This document shows positions 6,239-15,187 of a stretch of 31,626 nucleotides of DNA, in pieces. A program made the position numbers and the translations under genes. Source of the stretch: a virus. The notes beneath the pieces were generated by a model. It saw only the letters and a program-made list of their open reading frames with translations. It did no database searches and had not been told where the DNA came from. Position 1 is the stretch's first letter. Each line of letters starts with the position of its first letter. The stretch is taken from IMG/VR virus record IMGVR_UViG_3300042154_000311, positions 1 through 31,626 of that record, one strand, 5' to 3'.

Positions 6239-7822
6239 TTATTTAGTTAATTGTGAATTAAATGCTTGATTGAGATCCATTGCTTCAGGAGCTGGAGCTG
6301 CTGCACCAGGAACACCTGTAGACATTGGCATAGCAGGTTCTTCTGCTTGCTCTTCTTCGATTTGCTCGCCAATCTCTTCAATCTCTTCTTCGTCCATACG
6401 CAACACTTTCTTACGAATCCAATCTTTAGAGAAATATACTCCGACATATGGATCAATTTGTTGCATAATCTGTAATCTAGTTGCTAATAATTCTGCTTCT
6501 TTAAGTTCAGCAAAGTTATTATCTTTGAGGAAGTCGTAGTGAATCTTTTGTTTTAATTCATTCCACTCATCGACTGAGCAAATACCTTTAAGTGCTAATT
6601 GACGTTCCATAAGTTCATCGAACATCAATGTAAATTTGCTACGAATGCGGTCGATAAACTTCATAAACTTTAGTTCATCACGAGTAACCTCTGTTGAACG
6701 ACCAAGGCTAAACCCTGTTTGTGGTTCAAGTCTAGATACAGGAACGTTTAATGACTTGTAAAGTTTTTGCTCGAAATACTTAACGTCAGCAAGCTCGCCA
6801 AGATTTTCACCAGCTGGTAGTGTAGTGATCTCTGTTGATTTGCCTTCACCGCGACGTGGAATCCAAAAGTCTTCCATCATTGACATAAACTTGCGATCGT
6901 CTTTGACTTCACCAGTTGTTGAGTCGTAAACAACCTTGTTACGGAACTTCGTCATAATATCGCGGAGATATTGCTCTGACTTAATCTTCGGCATGTTACC
7001 AACGTCAATATAGAACACACGACGTTCTGGTGCACGAGAGATACGATAGATAACAATCGCATCTTCAACCATGCGTAATTGATTGAGTGGTTTAATTGCT
7101 TTATGTAGATAACCCAAAACCATTTGACGTTTTGGATCTAATAAACCAGAGTTAACATTGACTACTGCATCAGCAGCAATCTTTACACCTGAATCTGTTG
7201 GAGAAGCAACAAATGTTTGACCCATTTCTGTTGCTTTATCATTGTAGACATAGAACTCTCTTGAGCCTGTAACAACTTCAATACCTGTACGTGGATCTTT
7301 TTTCTTATCTAGAACACGAATCTTTTTAGTTTTTCTTGGATCAAGATAAACTAGTTCGCGAATACCAAGTTTAGGTTGCTTCTCGTCAATGAGCACTTGA
7401 AAAAACAAACGACCATCAATATACCAGCGACGGAAAACATCATTGCCGCTGTTTGAAAAGTCTAGTAAACGTAGAACTTCATCAAATTCATTACGAATCA
7501 TTTCTTTAATGTTATCAGGTTGTTCTAAATCGTCAAGAATAATTGTGACTGATTTACCTTTCTCGTCATGAACAATTGCTTCGTTAACAATGTCATCAAT
7601 CGCAGACTCGAGTTCTGGCTGCATTGCCATCTCACGATAACGCGTGATGAGATCGTTCTCGGTTTTAAAGGAAGATTCTAGATTAAGATAAGTGCCGAAA
7701 TAACCACCAGAAGTGATAGTCACTGCACCGTCGTCTGTTGTAGGTGCAGTGACCGCTGGTTGCACTTGCTCTGTTTGGTTTCCGCGGACTATCTGAAATC
7801 CGAAGAGATTAATTCCTGCCAT
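6239..7822 (-). CDS. 20: Portal vertex protein gp20
   Basis: A protein of 527 aa, the length of T4 gp20 (524). T4-type portal hallmarks include the early YLNLESSFKTENDLITRYREM region, AIDDIVNEAIV, the block RISRAPERRVFYIDVGNMPK (about 259-278) and the conserved FWIPRRGEGKSTEITTLPAG region followed by LNVPVSRL. The dodecameric portal nucleates prohead assembly and is the DNA entry and exit channel. The C-terminus is acidic and low-complexity (E/A/P rich), plausibly internal. It follows gp19 after 35 bases with a GGAGT SD; I see no late box of its own. Confidence 0.96.
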   Translation of the reverse strand: MAGINLFGFQIVRGNQTEQVQPAVTAPTTDDGAVTITSGGYFGTYLNLESSFKTENDLITRYREMAMQPELESAIDDIVNEAIVHDEKGKSVTIILDDLEQPDNIKEMIRNEFDEVLRLLDFSNSGNDVFRRWYIDGRLFFQVLIDEKQPKLGIRELVYLDPRKTKKIRVLDKKKDPRTGIEVVTGSREFYVYNDKATEMGQTFVASPTDSGVKIAADAVVNVNSGLLDPKRQMVLGYLHKAIKPLNQLRMVEDAIVIYRISRAPERRVFYIDVGNMPKIKSEQYLRDIMTKFRNKVVYDSTTGEVKDDRKFMSMMEDFWIPRRGEGKSTEITTLPAGENLGELADVKYFEQKLYKSLNVPVSRLEPQTGFSLGRSTEVTRDELKFMKFIDRIRSKFTLMFDELMERQLALKGICSVDEWNELKQKIHYDFLKDNNFAELKEAELLATRLQIMQQIDPYVGVYFSKDWIRKKVLRMDEEEIEEIGEQIEEEQAEEPAMPMSTGVPGAAAPAPEAMDLNQAFNSQLTK

Positions 7823-7857
7823 ATACTAACTCCATGATAAAGAAGTAACCAAAAGGA

Positions 7858-8403
7858 TCAAACCACTGATTCGGCTGCAGCTTCCCACCATTGATAAGCA
7901 AACGTCACTGAGTATTCTTCGATCGAATCATTGTTGCCCCAATCGAGATCGATTGGTGCGAGGTCATTTGGGAATAGACCAACAAATTTATAAGATTTGA
8001 TGATCTTACCTGTCTTGCCGTAGTGTTTGACGAACGCATCAGTGCCATAAGAAGTTGGCGTTGCGGCTGATGCAGAGCGAGTGTTGAAACGATGAGAATT
8101 AATTCCATTCATCCAGCGCTCGAAGGCATTGCGGACAACGAAATCTTCATCGTTTAGAACTGTTACTGTCCAGTCAGCAAACGTACGATTGCCAGCAAAC
8201 TTTACTTCGCGACCGAAGTATTGTACTGGAACCACACCTACTGTTGATCCTGGAATTTGAGCAGTCTTACAAACGAAACGTAGTTTTCTTGCAGCATTGC
8301 CTGGGAGAGAAAAAAACGGAAAGTTCATCTCAACTTCAAACAGATTAGCGCGAGCGCCATCAAACTGCATTTGAGAACGAAATTCAGATACATTAAAAGC
8401 CAT
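7858..8403 (-). CDS. 19: Tail tube protein gp19
   Basis: A protein of 181 aa (T4 gp19 has 163). It shows the tail-tube pattern: RANLFEVEMNFP near the start, CKTAQIPGSTVGVVPVQYFG (64-83), GNRTFADWTVTVLNDEDF (92-109, T4 has GDRTFDDWTVTVMNDE), KFVGLFPNDLAPIDLDW, and a final tyrosine/tryptophan-rich strand. It polymerises inside the gp18 sheath to form the DNA conduit. It is preceded by a late-type box overlapping the gp18 stop and by an AGGAG SD. Confidence 0.95.
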   Translation of the reverse strand: MAFNVSEFRSQMQFDGARANLFEVEMNFPFFSLPGNAARKLRFVCKTAQIPGSTVGVVPVQYFGREVKFAGNRTFADWTVTVLNDEDFVVRNAFERWMNGINSHRFNTRSASAATPTSYGTDAFVKHYGKTGKIIKSYKFVGLFPNDLAPIDLDWGNNDSIEEYSVTFAYQWWEAAAESVV

Positions 8404-8429
8404 TGTATTCTCCTGACTTTATCCTATTC

Positions 8430-8437
8430 TATTTATT
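8430..8437 (-). promoter_or_regulatory. Late promoter box (AATAAATA) for gp19
   Basis: AATAAATA on the minus strand spans the gp18 stop codon, 27 bases before the gp19 ATG, the same distance as the perfect box before gp22. It fits NATAAATA, the form reported for late promoters of T4-like cyanophages. It would add an internal start for gp19 and gp20. Confidence 0.65.
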
Positions 8438-10199
8438 AGAAGCGTCCAACGATCTCGTCGAATGCTACGCCACTGCGAACAGCGACAAAGTTCAACTGAA
8501 TGAAGTTTACGCTTCTTGCTGGTTTGATGTAGATATCGCCAATAAACTCATTGCGGTCGATAACTTCTGGCGTATTGTTTGTTTCGTCACAAACGCAACG
8601 GAAGTCATAGATACCGCGACGACCCTGGACATCGCGCAAGAATGGCTCAACGAGTGCTACGAACTGTGCTCTTGTAAACTCATCATTGAATTCGAAGAGA
8701 CTTGAACGAGCAGCTGCGGAAATCGCCTTTTCTAGTACGATAAACAAGCGACGAACATTGATGCGATCAAATGCACTTGGGCGACCCTGTAGCGTCTTAT
8801 CTCCGAAGAGAACAGTTCCTTCGCCTGGGAAGGCAACTACTGGGTTAACACCATCCTTGTATAGCGTATCGCGTTCTGCTTGAGTTGGATTAAATGCCAA
8901 CTTGACAAGATTGCGAATCTGACCACGATTTAGACCAGCTGGTGAGAACCATGGGTCACGTTGTAGATCGGTACGAACGCAAAGACCAGCAACGTCAGCA
9001 TTGAGCGGAATCCAACGATACACGTCGTTGTATTTGTCATACTGATACTTCCAACCTGAGTCCATTACACCGTAAGATGTATCGGTTAGAGCATTGCGAT
9101 AATCAACAACCGAATCAGCAGAGGCTTGTGAGCCAACTACGTTTGCTTGGGCTGGCGATACGAACGCAACGCAATCCTTACGATTTGATGCAACTGTTAG
9201 ATACTCATTGGCTACAGCCACTGAGTCGATTGCTGAGTTTGCTCCAACGCCACAGTCACCTGCGAAGAGTAGAGAAACATCAACCTTTTCCTTGTTATCA
9301 AACAAGTCAATTCCAGTTACGATATCGGTTTGTTTTACTGAACCATCAGCACCATTCACGAGAGAATATGTTGTGGTTGAGAATGCTGGTGAGTGGAATG
9401 TAGCACTTGCACCACTTACAGTTGCAACTGTTTGACCCCATGCGTTTGATGCACCAGAGCCAACAGCATGTCCTAGCCAGTGAATGTATTTTGAATTGCG
9501 ATATAGAACTTCTTTATAGTAGATTGATGAGCCATCGTCGCCACGCGCATCAGAGGCTTTTGATAGATTTGCCCAACGTTCTAGAACTGTATTTGCTGTT
9601 CCAGAAATTAAGCCATCTTCGTCAATAACTAGAACATGTAGTTCGTCTTTAACGTTAGTTGCGCCAAGAGAAATAGCATAGTTTGATGTTCCTGGCTGAC
9701 TGTCAAAGTATGCTGAATATCCGCCTGTGTTTGCTGCAGTCCATGCGGCAGCTGAAACGGTATTGGCAAGTACAACTACTTTGAGTGAGTTTCCGATTGT
9801 TCCAGGATAACGAGCAGCGAACTGTACGTTTGTATTTGAAGCAGAATATTGATTGTTAAAATATTCTTCATCATTTGGAATCGTTGCATAGTGGCTTGTG
9901 TTAGAAACTGCGTTGTTTGAGCAGTTTGCGCCAACAGTTCTGTTGAGTGCGCGAACCACACGGAGATCGTTGCCGTATGCTAGGAAGTTTGCAGCAGAGA
10001 TAAATGATCCTGCAGTGTTTGAATCTGGTTCAAAGAATTTTTGAGCGAGATCTGATTCGCTAGAAACTTGAACAATTGTATTTGCTGGACCCCAGCGGAA
10101 TACGCCAACCGTTGCACCAGTCGAAACACCTACAGCTGGAACGGAAGTTGTGAGATCAATTTCAGAAGTGTTAACTCCTGGAGAAACTAAAAATGCCAT
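8436..10199 (-). CDS. 18: Contractile tail sheath protein gp18
   Basis: A protein of 587 aa (T4 gp18 has 659). The N-terminus (LVSPGVNTSEIDLTTSVPAV) and RWGPANTIVQVSSE are typical of T4 sheath proteins, as are the C-terminal blocks PWFSPAGLNRGQIRNLVKLAF, DRINVRRLFIVLEKAIS and the ending FIQLNFVAVRSGVAFDEIVG. These long motifs are quoted in parts. The central, variable protruding domain is shorter than in T4. The sheath contracts to drive the tube through the host envelope. It follows gp17 after 60 bases containing a late-like box and an AGGAG SD. Confidence 0.96.
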   Translation of the reverse strand: MAFLVSPGVNTSEIDLTTSVPAVGVSTGATVGVFRWGPANTIVQVSSESDLAQKFFEPDSNTAGSFISAANFLAYGNDLRVVRALNRTVGANCSNNAVSNTSHYATIPNDEEYFNNQYSASNTNVQFAARYPGTIGNSLKVVVLANTVSAAAWTAANTGGYSAYFDSQPGTSNYAISLGATNVKDELHVLVIDEDGLISGTANTVLERWANLSKASDARGDDGSSIYYKEVLYRNSKYIHWLGHAVGSGASNAWGQTVATVSGASATFHSPAFSTTTYSLVNGADGSVKQTDIVTGIDLFDNKEKVDVSLLFAGDCGVGANSAIDSVAVANEYLTVASNRKDCVAFVSPAQANVVGSQASADSVVDYRNALTDTSYGVMDSGWKYQYDKYNDVYRWIPLNADVAGLCVRTDLQRDPWFSPAGLNRGQIRNLVKLAFNPTQAERDTLYKDGVNPVVAFPGEGTVLFGDKTLQGRPSAFDRINVRRLFIVLEKAISAAARSSLFEFNDEFTRAQFVALVEPFLRDVQGRRGIYDFRCVCDETNNTPEVIDRNEFIGDIYIKPARSVNFIQLNFVAVRSGVAFDEIVGRF

Positions 10200-10239
10200 G
10201 GTTTTACTCCTGTCTTGGAGAAATAGAAATTCTACGGTT

Positions 10240-10247
10240 TATTTAGT
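10240..10247 (-). promoter_or_regulatory. Late-promoter-like box (ACTAAATA) for gp18
   Basis: ACTAAATA on the minus strand in the 60-base gap between gp17 and gp18, 41 bases before the gp18 ATG. It is a variant of the late box with C at position 2. The same octamer also occurs by coincidence at the end of gp20, so on sequence alone it is weak; the intergenic position is the main support. Confidence 0.45.
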
Positions 10248-10259
10248 AAATTGGGGTTT

Positions 10260-11888
10260 TTAACGATCAACGACCTTCCACACTGCACCATTAGAAACAA
10301 AATCAAACTCTCTGCCGTCTACATCAACATGTCCAGCCAACGGCATTGGTAGCGATTCTTCTTCAATTTGTCGCATCTGTTCCTGATATAGTCGTTCTTT
10401 TAGATTTGTATTTGTAAGGTCAGCAAAAAAGGTTTGATTTGTCATCCAAGAGAACAATACCAAACACATAACCAGATCATCATGCGAACCTTCTTCAGCC
10501 TCGAAGCTGCCACCTTTGGCAATGAATGTTGATAGTTCAGAGATTGTATCGAAATCCTCGACTAACAATTTCTGAGATTCAATGAGACCCTTCATAATAG
10601 AACAACCCAAACGTTTTACAGACTTGGTTGTTCTAATTCCACGATTAGACCTATTACCATAACCCCATGTAAGCGCAATTTTAGTTTTAATTTCCACGGT
10701 TGACAAAATATTTTCATATTCATAATCTTCAAATAAACTATCCACAACCTGCTGACCGTTGTCATTAATTTCAACCATGGCATAGGCTTGGTTATAGTAG
10801 TCGCCCAGCTTTCTTAAGATTGATGGATAAACCAATGGGCTGATGTTATTGTCTTTATAGGTTGCGACAACTTTATATGGAATAGAGCAGTCAATTACTA
10901 CGCATGCTGAGTAGTCTAATCCTTTGCCGCGAGAAGTGTCAGCAACTATAACGTAATTGTGACCCTCTTGTGGCTGATTGTAAACCTTAATACCATTCTC
11001 TGAAACATGAAATGGTTTAACGAATGCAAGGGACTTGAGAGCTGCAGCTGACAGCAGAGTTCCAGCTGAACCCATAAACTCGCATTCCATTTCTTGTAAG
11101 AACTTTGCCTCACCAAGAATACGCCTTTGATCATCTGCCCATGCTTGGTCGCGACCTGGCACCTGGCGCCAGTTGGCTTCAATATGTGTGAATCCGTTTT
11201 GCCCCTCAACAGCCTCAGTCCACATTCTGTAATAGTGATTCATACCATTTGGCGTTGAAGAAATAAGAATTTTGGATTGTGTACCAGAAGAAATGGTTGG
11301 ATAGACAGAGGTGAAGAACTCGTCAGCGATATTACTTGGCACGAACGCGAACTCGTCAAGATATAGTAATGAAATAGAGTAACCGCGGATCGCGCTAGAA
11401 GCCGTTGACGTTGCCATCACGCGACAGTTGTTCTCGAGTTCAATGTCACCCTTGTTCCATACACGCACACCTTGTTGAAGCCATAGTGGTAATGCTTCGT
11501 AGGCAATTTTAATACGATTTAAAATTTCGCGTGCTGTTGGTGCTTTGTTGGCTAGGATAGCAACGAATTTATCTTCATTGAATAAAATATACCACAAAAT
11601 ATATCCAACGACCATCGTGGTTTTACCGACCTGACGACCTGCCTTTACTATGACGCGACGATTGTCGTTAATATCTGTAACAGCTTCTTTTTGGAATGGA
11701 TATAACTTAATCTGCACGAAGCCTTTGTCAAGAGTAATAATCTTAACATAATTCTCAATAAAGTAAATTGGGTCTTTAGAACATCTGATGAACTCAGTAA
11801 TTTGTTCTTCAGTCATCGATTGAGCAATCCCAACTCTCTTGAGTTTAGGATTACCCAAATAATGTTTCATTCTAGTCGTTAGATTCAT
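10260..11888 (-). CDS. 17: Large terminase subunit gp17 (packaging ATPase and nuclease)
   Basis: A protein of 542 aa (T4 gp17 has 610). ATPase motifs: Walker A GRQVGKTT (84-91), Walker B SLLYLDEF (173-180) and coupling motif SSTPNG (210-215). Candidate RNase-H-type nuclease carboxylates: Asp317 in IVADTSRGKG, Glu373 in MVEINDNG and Asp470/471 in GSHDDLV. It docks on the portal, pumps DNA into the head and cuts concatemers. The start at 11888 overlaps gp16 by 17 bases; a second ATG at 11870, just after the gp16 stop, would give 536 aa. Neither has a strong SD, so the start is uncertain by six codons. Confidence 0.96.
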   Translation of the reverse strand: MNLTTRMKHYLGNPKLKRVGIAQSMTEEQITEFIRCSKDPIYFIENYVKIITLDKGFVQIKLYPFQKEAVTDINDNRRVIVKAGRQVGKTTMVVGYILWYILFNEDKFVAILANKAPTAREILNRIKIAYEALPLWLQQGVRVWNKGDIELENNCRVMATSTASSAIRGYSISLLYLDEFAFVPSNIADEFFTSVYPTISSGTQSKILISSTPNGMNHYYRMWTEAVEGQNGFTHIEANWRQVPGRDQAWADDQRRILGEAKFLQEMECEFMGSAGTLLSAAALKSLAFVKPFHVSENGIKVYNQPQEGHNYVIVADTSRGKGLDYSACVVIDCSIPYKVVATYKDNNISPLVYPSILRKLGDYYNQAYAMVEINDNGQQVVDSLFEDYEYENILSTVEIKTKIALTWGYGNRSNRGIRTTKSVKRLGCSIMKGLIESQKLLVEDFDTISELSTFIAKGGSFEAEEGSHDDLVMCLVLFSWMTNQTFFADLTNTNLKERLYQEQMRQIEEESLPMPLAGHVDVDGREFDFVSNGAVWKVVDR

Positions 11889-12282
11889 TCTTTAATTTCT
11901 TCAATAGATCAGCTGTAGACCCAACGAATACTGCTTTGTCGACATTAATATTTGTTGGAGCAGCATCTTTAGGCTGTAATTCTCTTTGCTGTTTTTGTAG
12001 AATCATTAATTTCTCTGTAACATCAGAGAGATTCTTGATCATGTTTGCTGCTACTTCATATGCTCTTGGGTGTTGCGATTCTTTCGCCACTTCAAGAATG
12101 CCGTCCAAAGCCTCGTTACCCCTTTCGATAAGGTTGTAATAGTTAGAACGAGAATAGTCAGCATCAGGATTAGCAACTGATCCGTCTGGTTCATGAATAG
12201 TAACACTTTTACTTTCCTCCTTTACCGCAGGAATATAATCAGTGTTAAGTATTTCGGCAAGATTTTTATCTACTTCGCTCAT
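11872..12282 (-). CDS. 16: Small terminase subunit gp16
   Basis: A protein of 136 aa (T4 gp16 has 164). A central helical region, roughly residues 50-103 (YNLIERGNEALDGILEVAKE, then HPRAYEVAANMIKNLSDVTE), forms the predicted coiled-coil oligomerisation core and is typical of T4-like gp16. The flanks are flexible and charged. It regulates gp17 and recognises the DNA to be packaged. It starts three bases after the gp15 stop and overlaps gp17 by 17 bases. Confidence 0.9.
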   Translation of the reverse strand: MSEVDKNLAEILNTDYIPAVKEESKSVTIHEPDGSVANPDADYSRSNYYNLIERGNEALDGILEVAKESQHPRAYEVAANMIKNLSDVTEKLMILQKQQRELQPKDAAPTNINVDKAVFVGSTADLLKKLKNESND

Positions 12283-12285
12283 AAA

Positions 12286-13287
12286 TTATGTAATGTTAGG
12301 ATATTGCTCAAGTGTTTCTGTAAATCCGAAATCATCATTTGCATTAGCAGTTGATGGATTTGGCGCTACGGTTAAGTTCATAAGTTGATTGTTATTTGCA
12401 ACAAACGAAGACATTGTATATGAAGTATTTGTAACAGCACCAGTGAGTTTTCTTCCAACTTCTAGTGTGCCTGCAATATCAGTTACTACGATTTGATTTG
12501 CAGTATTATTCCATGCTTCTACGAATCCGCTTGAATTTGCAGTGTATAACGTCTTACCTTCATAAACAAGTTCACCGATCTTATAATCTCCTGAACCTGA
12601 TGAAAGATTAATTCTTCGTTCGTTTGTTTGTAGAACAGATGAATCGAATGTATTCGCAGTAACCTTACGAATAAGTTTTCTTGTTTCGATTGGTCCATAC
12701 AAATATGCTTTGACGGTAAATGTGAGTGTCCAAATAAGCGTGCGCAATTCTTCAGGTTCGCCAACTTGTCTAGAATCTTGATAGTCTATTGATTCTAGAA
12801 CAATAGGCACATCTATCTTTTCTCCAACGACATCACTAAAATTAATTGTAAGCGTATAATCTGGTGTGAAGTATGGCAAAATTTGTTCGATAATTTGTGT
12901 GCCATCTTCAGTGTTACGCACGTAGATGTTTAACTGAAATGCGTAGTTATATGGTGTCGTGTATGCAGATCTAATTGTTGTATTTGTGTTTGCGCTATAT
13001 GCGCTGTTGAATATTGATTTAGTTCTAAGCGGATCATAGGTTATTGATACAAGTTCAAATGTCATTCTTGGTAGAGTGATCTGAACTTCTTTCGTTAGAC
13101 CTGGATCTTGCGTGATACGCTGAAAGAATTTTTCTTTTGCCATGTATGACAATGGCACAGTGATTCTTTCGATCTCTGTTGTACCTGCTTTGTCGTAGCG
13201 AATCATTCGAAGATTGTTGAACAATGTTCCGAATGCAACAACAAGTTTGCGCGTAATTCTATGATAAAAATATTTGTCTGATAACAT
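12286..13287 (-). CDS. 15: Tail terminator / proximal sheath stabiliser gp15
   Basis: A protein of 333 aa, about 60 longer than T4 gp15 (272). Residues 1-210 carry the gp15 core, with YFYHRITRKLVVAFGTLFN (6-24), RYDKAGTTEIERITVPLSY (30-48) and RITQDPGLTKEVQITLPRM (57-75). gp15 caps the completed sheath and tube and connects the tail to the neck. The extra length is a C-terminal domain (about 230-292) resembling one in the neighbouring gp14. It abuts gp14: the ATG's first base is the last base of the gp14 stop. Confidence 0.93.
   Translation of the reverse strand: MLSDKYFYHRITRKLVVAFGTLFNNLRMIRYDKAGTTEIERITVPLSYMAKEKFFQRITQDPGLTKEVQITLPRMTFELVSITYDPLRTKSIFNSAYSANTNTTIRSAYTTPYNYAFQLNIYVRNTEDGTQIIEQILPYFTPDYTLTINFSDVVGEKIDVPIVLESIDYQDSRQVGEPEELRTLIWTLTFTVKAYLYGPIETRKLIRKVTANTFDSSVLQTNERRINLSSGSGDYKIGELVYEGKTLYTANSSGFVEAWNNTANQIVVTDIAGTLEVGRKLTGAVTNTSYTMSSFVANNNQLMNLTVAPNPSTANANDDFGFTETLEQYPNIT
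12412..12600 (-). repeat. Copy 2 of a domain shared by gp14 and gp15
   Basis: Encodes about residues 230-292 of gp15: GSG-x-Y, ELVY-x-G, a short Ala/Thr stretch, G-x-V-x-x-W, then an alternating hydrophobic pattern ending in a T-x-x-S-Y/W-T strand. The same pattern occurs at about 189-252 of gp14. Similarity is at protein level; the DNA has diverged. Confidence 0.65.
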
Positions 13288-14159
13288 TATTCGTCACTCG
13301 AACCGAACGGATTCGTTTCGCTCCAATCTATGATACTATCTGATTCTGTTTCAATACGAACATTATCATCAAACGCACTCGTAGCATCTTCCTGTGTATT
13401 ACCACCATCGAGTGTCCAAGATGCTCCAGTTGTGCTTCCAACAATTGCTACGTTCGTAGCAAATATACCTTTAGCGTTTCTAATGCGAAGTGTTCTGTTT
13501 GGTCTATCCCACTCAGAAACATATCCCTTTGCTGTTGCAGCGGCAAGTGAAGCACCCTGATAAACAAGTTCCATATCATCGTAACTTCCACTGCCACCTG
13601 TTTTTAGTGTATACTCAACAGAAAATGCATTGTTATCTGCGATATTATCAATTTCTTGAATACCAGTGTTAATCAACTCACCATTGTATCTAAACGTTTC
13701 AATTGTTAGTCCGTACATGTATGGTGCTTGTTTACCTAATTGGAAAAAGTTTTTTTCTTCTTCAACCTTTTTTATTTCTAATAATTTTTGTTGAACAGGA
13801 AGATAAATTAAATCTCCTTCCTTCGGTAACAATCGAATTCCTGTAGGTAATAGTCGTTCGAATGTTCTGCGCGCAACGGCAACTTTTGCTGCCTTTTGAA
13901 TTTCTAAACCAAACTTCGAGAAGAACTCAGAGTTGCCTTCAAAGTCATTGAACGTTTCCAAATACATATCAATCTTAATTGCAAGATTGAAGTATTTTAC
14001 TGGATCATCACCAAACAATTCATCGATTGTTGACTGTGATGTGCGCGGCAAATAATAGACATCAATTCCGTGGTTCCGAATTGACTCAATTATTAAATCT
14101 TCAACAAGAAATTGTTCTCTCGTTGCGCCTTGATTATTGAAGTAAACTGAAACAGGCAT
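13287..14159 (-). CDS. 14: Neck protein gp14
   Basis: A protein of 290 aa (T4 gp14 has 256). The N-terminal YFNNQGATREQFLVEDLIIE (6-25) followed by IRNHGIDVYYLPR (28-39) is diagnostic of T4-like gp14. RLLPKEGDLIYLPVQQKLLEI (about 109-129) and the FRYNGELINTGIQEID region continue the family. With gp13 it forms the neck that closes the portal and joins head to tail. A C-terminal domain at about 189-252 is related to the extra domain of gp15. The gene starts three bases after gp13. Confidence 0.94.
   Translation of the reverse strand: MPVSVYFNNQGATREQFLVEDLIIESIRNHGIDVYYLPRTSQSTIDELFGDDPVKYFNLAIKIDMYLETFNDFEGNSEFFSKFGLEIQKAAKVAVARRTFERLLPTGIRLLPKEGDLIYLPVQQKLLEIKKVEEEKNFFQLGKQAPYMYGLTIETFRYNGELINTGIQEIDNIADNNAFSVEYTLKTGGSGSYDDMELVYQGASLAAATAKGYVSEWDRPNRTLRIRNAKGIFATNVAIVGSTTGASWTLDGGNTQEDATSAFDDNVRIETESDSIIDWSETNPFGSSDE
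13404..13595 (-). repeat. Copy 1 of a domain shared by gp14 and gp15
   Basis: Encodes about residues 189-252 of gp14, with GSGSYDDMELVYQG, GYVSEW and ASWTL segments that line up with GSGDYKIGELVYEG, GFVEAW and TSYTM in gp15. It is probably a small beta domain; its function is unknown. Confidence 0.65.
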
Positions 14160-14162
14160 TTA

Positions 14163-14924
14163 TCATCCAACTAGCATTTGTGGCGGAGGTTCGTATACGT
14201 CTCTTAACTTTTCATCGAGCTCTTTGAGTTCTACAACTGCCTCATCATAAATTTGTTGTCCATTTATAACCATTCCACCTGGCAATACAAAGTTGCCATA
14301 TTTCTTCAGATTACTTCCCCACTGTTCCTTGAACAGTGCAGTTGTATATTCTTTTAGCCAAGAATCGTTGAAGACTTTATTATAGGTGTCTGGATCTACT
14401 ATCCTAACAGCCTCGAATGCAAGATAGTCGCCCACAGCAACTCTGTTTGCCCAATCCATTTGAATCTGGATTTGATTTACTTTTTTATTATACTTAAATG
14501 GCAATTCTCCAGTTACGATCATATCGAGCATCGCAAGGTGTTCTCTTGCAATCACATAATATGTGTATGAACTGGAGAGTAGATTGTAGAAATCGTTTAG
14601 ACGGATCTGATAATTGATGTCAAAGATGTTAAATCCTTGTTGACTATCAGAACTGATGCTTCCTGAACTGATCGGAAGCACACGCGAAACGCCAATTATA
14701 GAATCGGCGACCGTGATATAGTTATTTGATACGTCCCCTGCAGTAACTGCATGCGCTAGATAAATTTCTTCTGTACCATCGTAGTGGTAATCGCGAAATT
14801 TTTGTAGAGCATCGTCGATGCGATCTTCCAGCTGATCGTCATCGACGTTAATATCAATTACTGGAAATCCAAGTTTACGGAGACAGTAGTCTTTTAATTG
14901 GGATCGAGAAGTAGGGGTCGCCAT
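14163..14924 (-). CDS. 13: Neck protein gp13
   Basis: A protein of 253 aa, shorter than T4 gp13 (309) but matching the T4-like neck family. Features include the N-terminal RSQLKDYCLRKLGFPVIDIN (7-26), DDQLEDRIDDALQKFRDYHYDG, LPFKYNKKVNQIQIQMDW and a C-terminal GSNLKKYGNFVLPGGMVING stretch. It binds the portal side of the neck together with gp14. It is the first gene of the conserved 13-to-23 block and is preceded by a late-like box and an AGGAAA SD. Confidence 0.92.
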   Translation of the reverse strand: MATPTSRSQLKDYCLRKLGFPVIDINVDDDQLEDRIDDALQKFRDYHYDGTEEIYLAHAVTAGDVSNNYITVADSIIGVSRVLPISSGSISSDSQQGFNIFDINYQIRLNDFYNLLSSSYTYYVIAREHLAMLDMIVTGELPFKYNKKVNQIQIQMDWANRVAVGDYLAFEAVRIVDPDTYNKVFNDSWLKEYTTALFKEQWGSNLKKYGNFVLPGGMVINGQQIYDEAVVELKELDEKLRDVYEPPPQMLVG

Positions 14925-14953
14925 TAAAATTTCCTAGAATAGTGTATTCTAAG

Positions 14954-14961
14954 TATTTAGG
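14954..14961 (-). promoter_or_regulatory. Late-promoter-like box (CCTAAATA) for the gp13 operon
   Basis: CCTAAATA on the minus strand, 30 bases before the gp13 ATG in the 58-base gap after the 60-aa gene; identical to the box before gp3. Just upstream a small hairpin (GGCAA/TTGCC) lacks a U-tract and is not called a terminator. It would start the neck-terminase unit. Confidence 0.5.
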
Positions 14962-14982
14962 CAATGGCGTTGCCCCTATTTG

Positions 14983-15165
14983 TTACTGCTGTGTAACTGG
15001 TGCGGTTCCCTGTGGAGGAACTTGCTTCTGTGCCTGAGCAACAACCTTGTTTAGAAGGTCATTCACAACACGGTGTGGAAGTTCGCGGAGTGCACCTAGA
15101 ACTAGATTCACTTCGTTTAGATCCAACTCAAGAGTAATTACGTTTTCAGTTTGAACATTGTCCAT
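14983..15165 (-). CDS. Small conserved phage protein (60 aa), function unknown
   Basis: A protein of 60 aa: an amphipathic N-terminal part (VITLELDLNEVNLVLGALRE), a short helix ending in KVVAQAQKQV, and a Pro/Gln-rich tail (PPQGTAPVTQQ). The pattern V-x-L-x-L-x-x-x-E-V-N-x-V-L-x-A-L-x-E-L-P recurs in small proteins next to tail-fibre genes of many aquatic phages, as far as I recall. No catalytic motif is seen. It is preceded by GAGGA nine bases before the ATG and by the 89-aa gene 22 bases upstream. It may be a virion or assembly protein, which I infer from position only. Confidence 0.72.
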   Translation of the reverse strand: MDNVQTENVITLELDLNEVNLVLGALRELPHRVVNDLLNKVVAQAQKQVPPQGTAPVTQQ

Positions 15166-15187
15166 TATAGTTATCCTCAGTTATCAA

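Noticed and set aside
6240-6247. ACTAAATA box before the gp67-like gene
   Set aside because: It overlaps the last codons of gp20 and ends only 13 bases before the ATG, so the transcript would lack the SD site.
8403-8705. Plus-strand frame of 100 aa opposite gp18
   Set aside because: It lies fully within the conserved C-terminal coding region of gp18, has no promoter, and shows no recognisable protein.
14961-14980. Hairpin GGCAA/TTGCC after the 60-aa gene as a terminator
   Set aside because: The stem is five base pairs and no U-tract follows; it runs straight into the gp13 promoter-like box.
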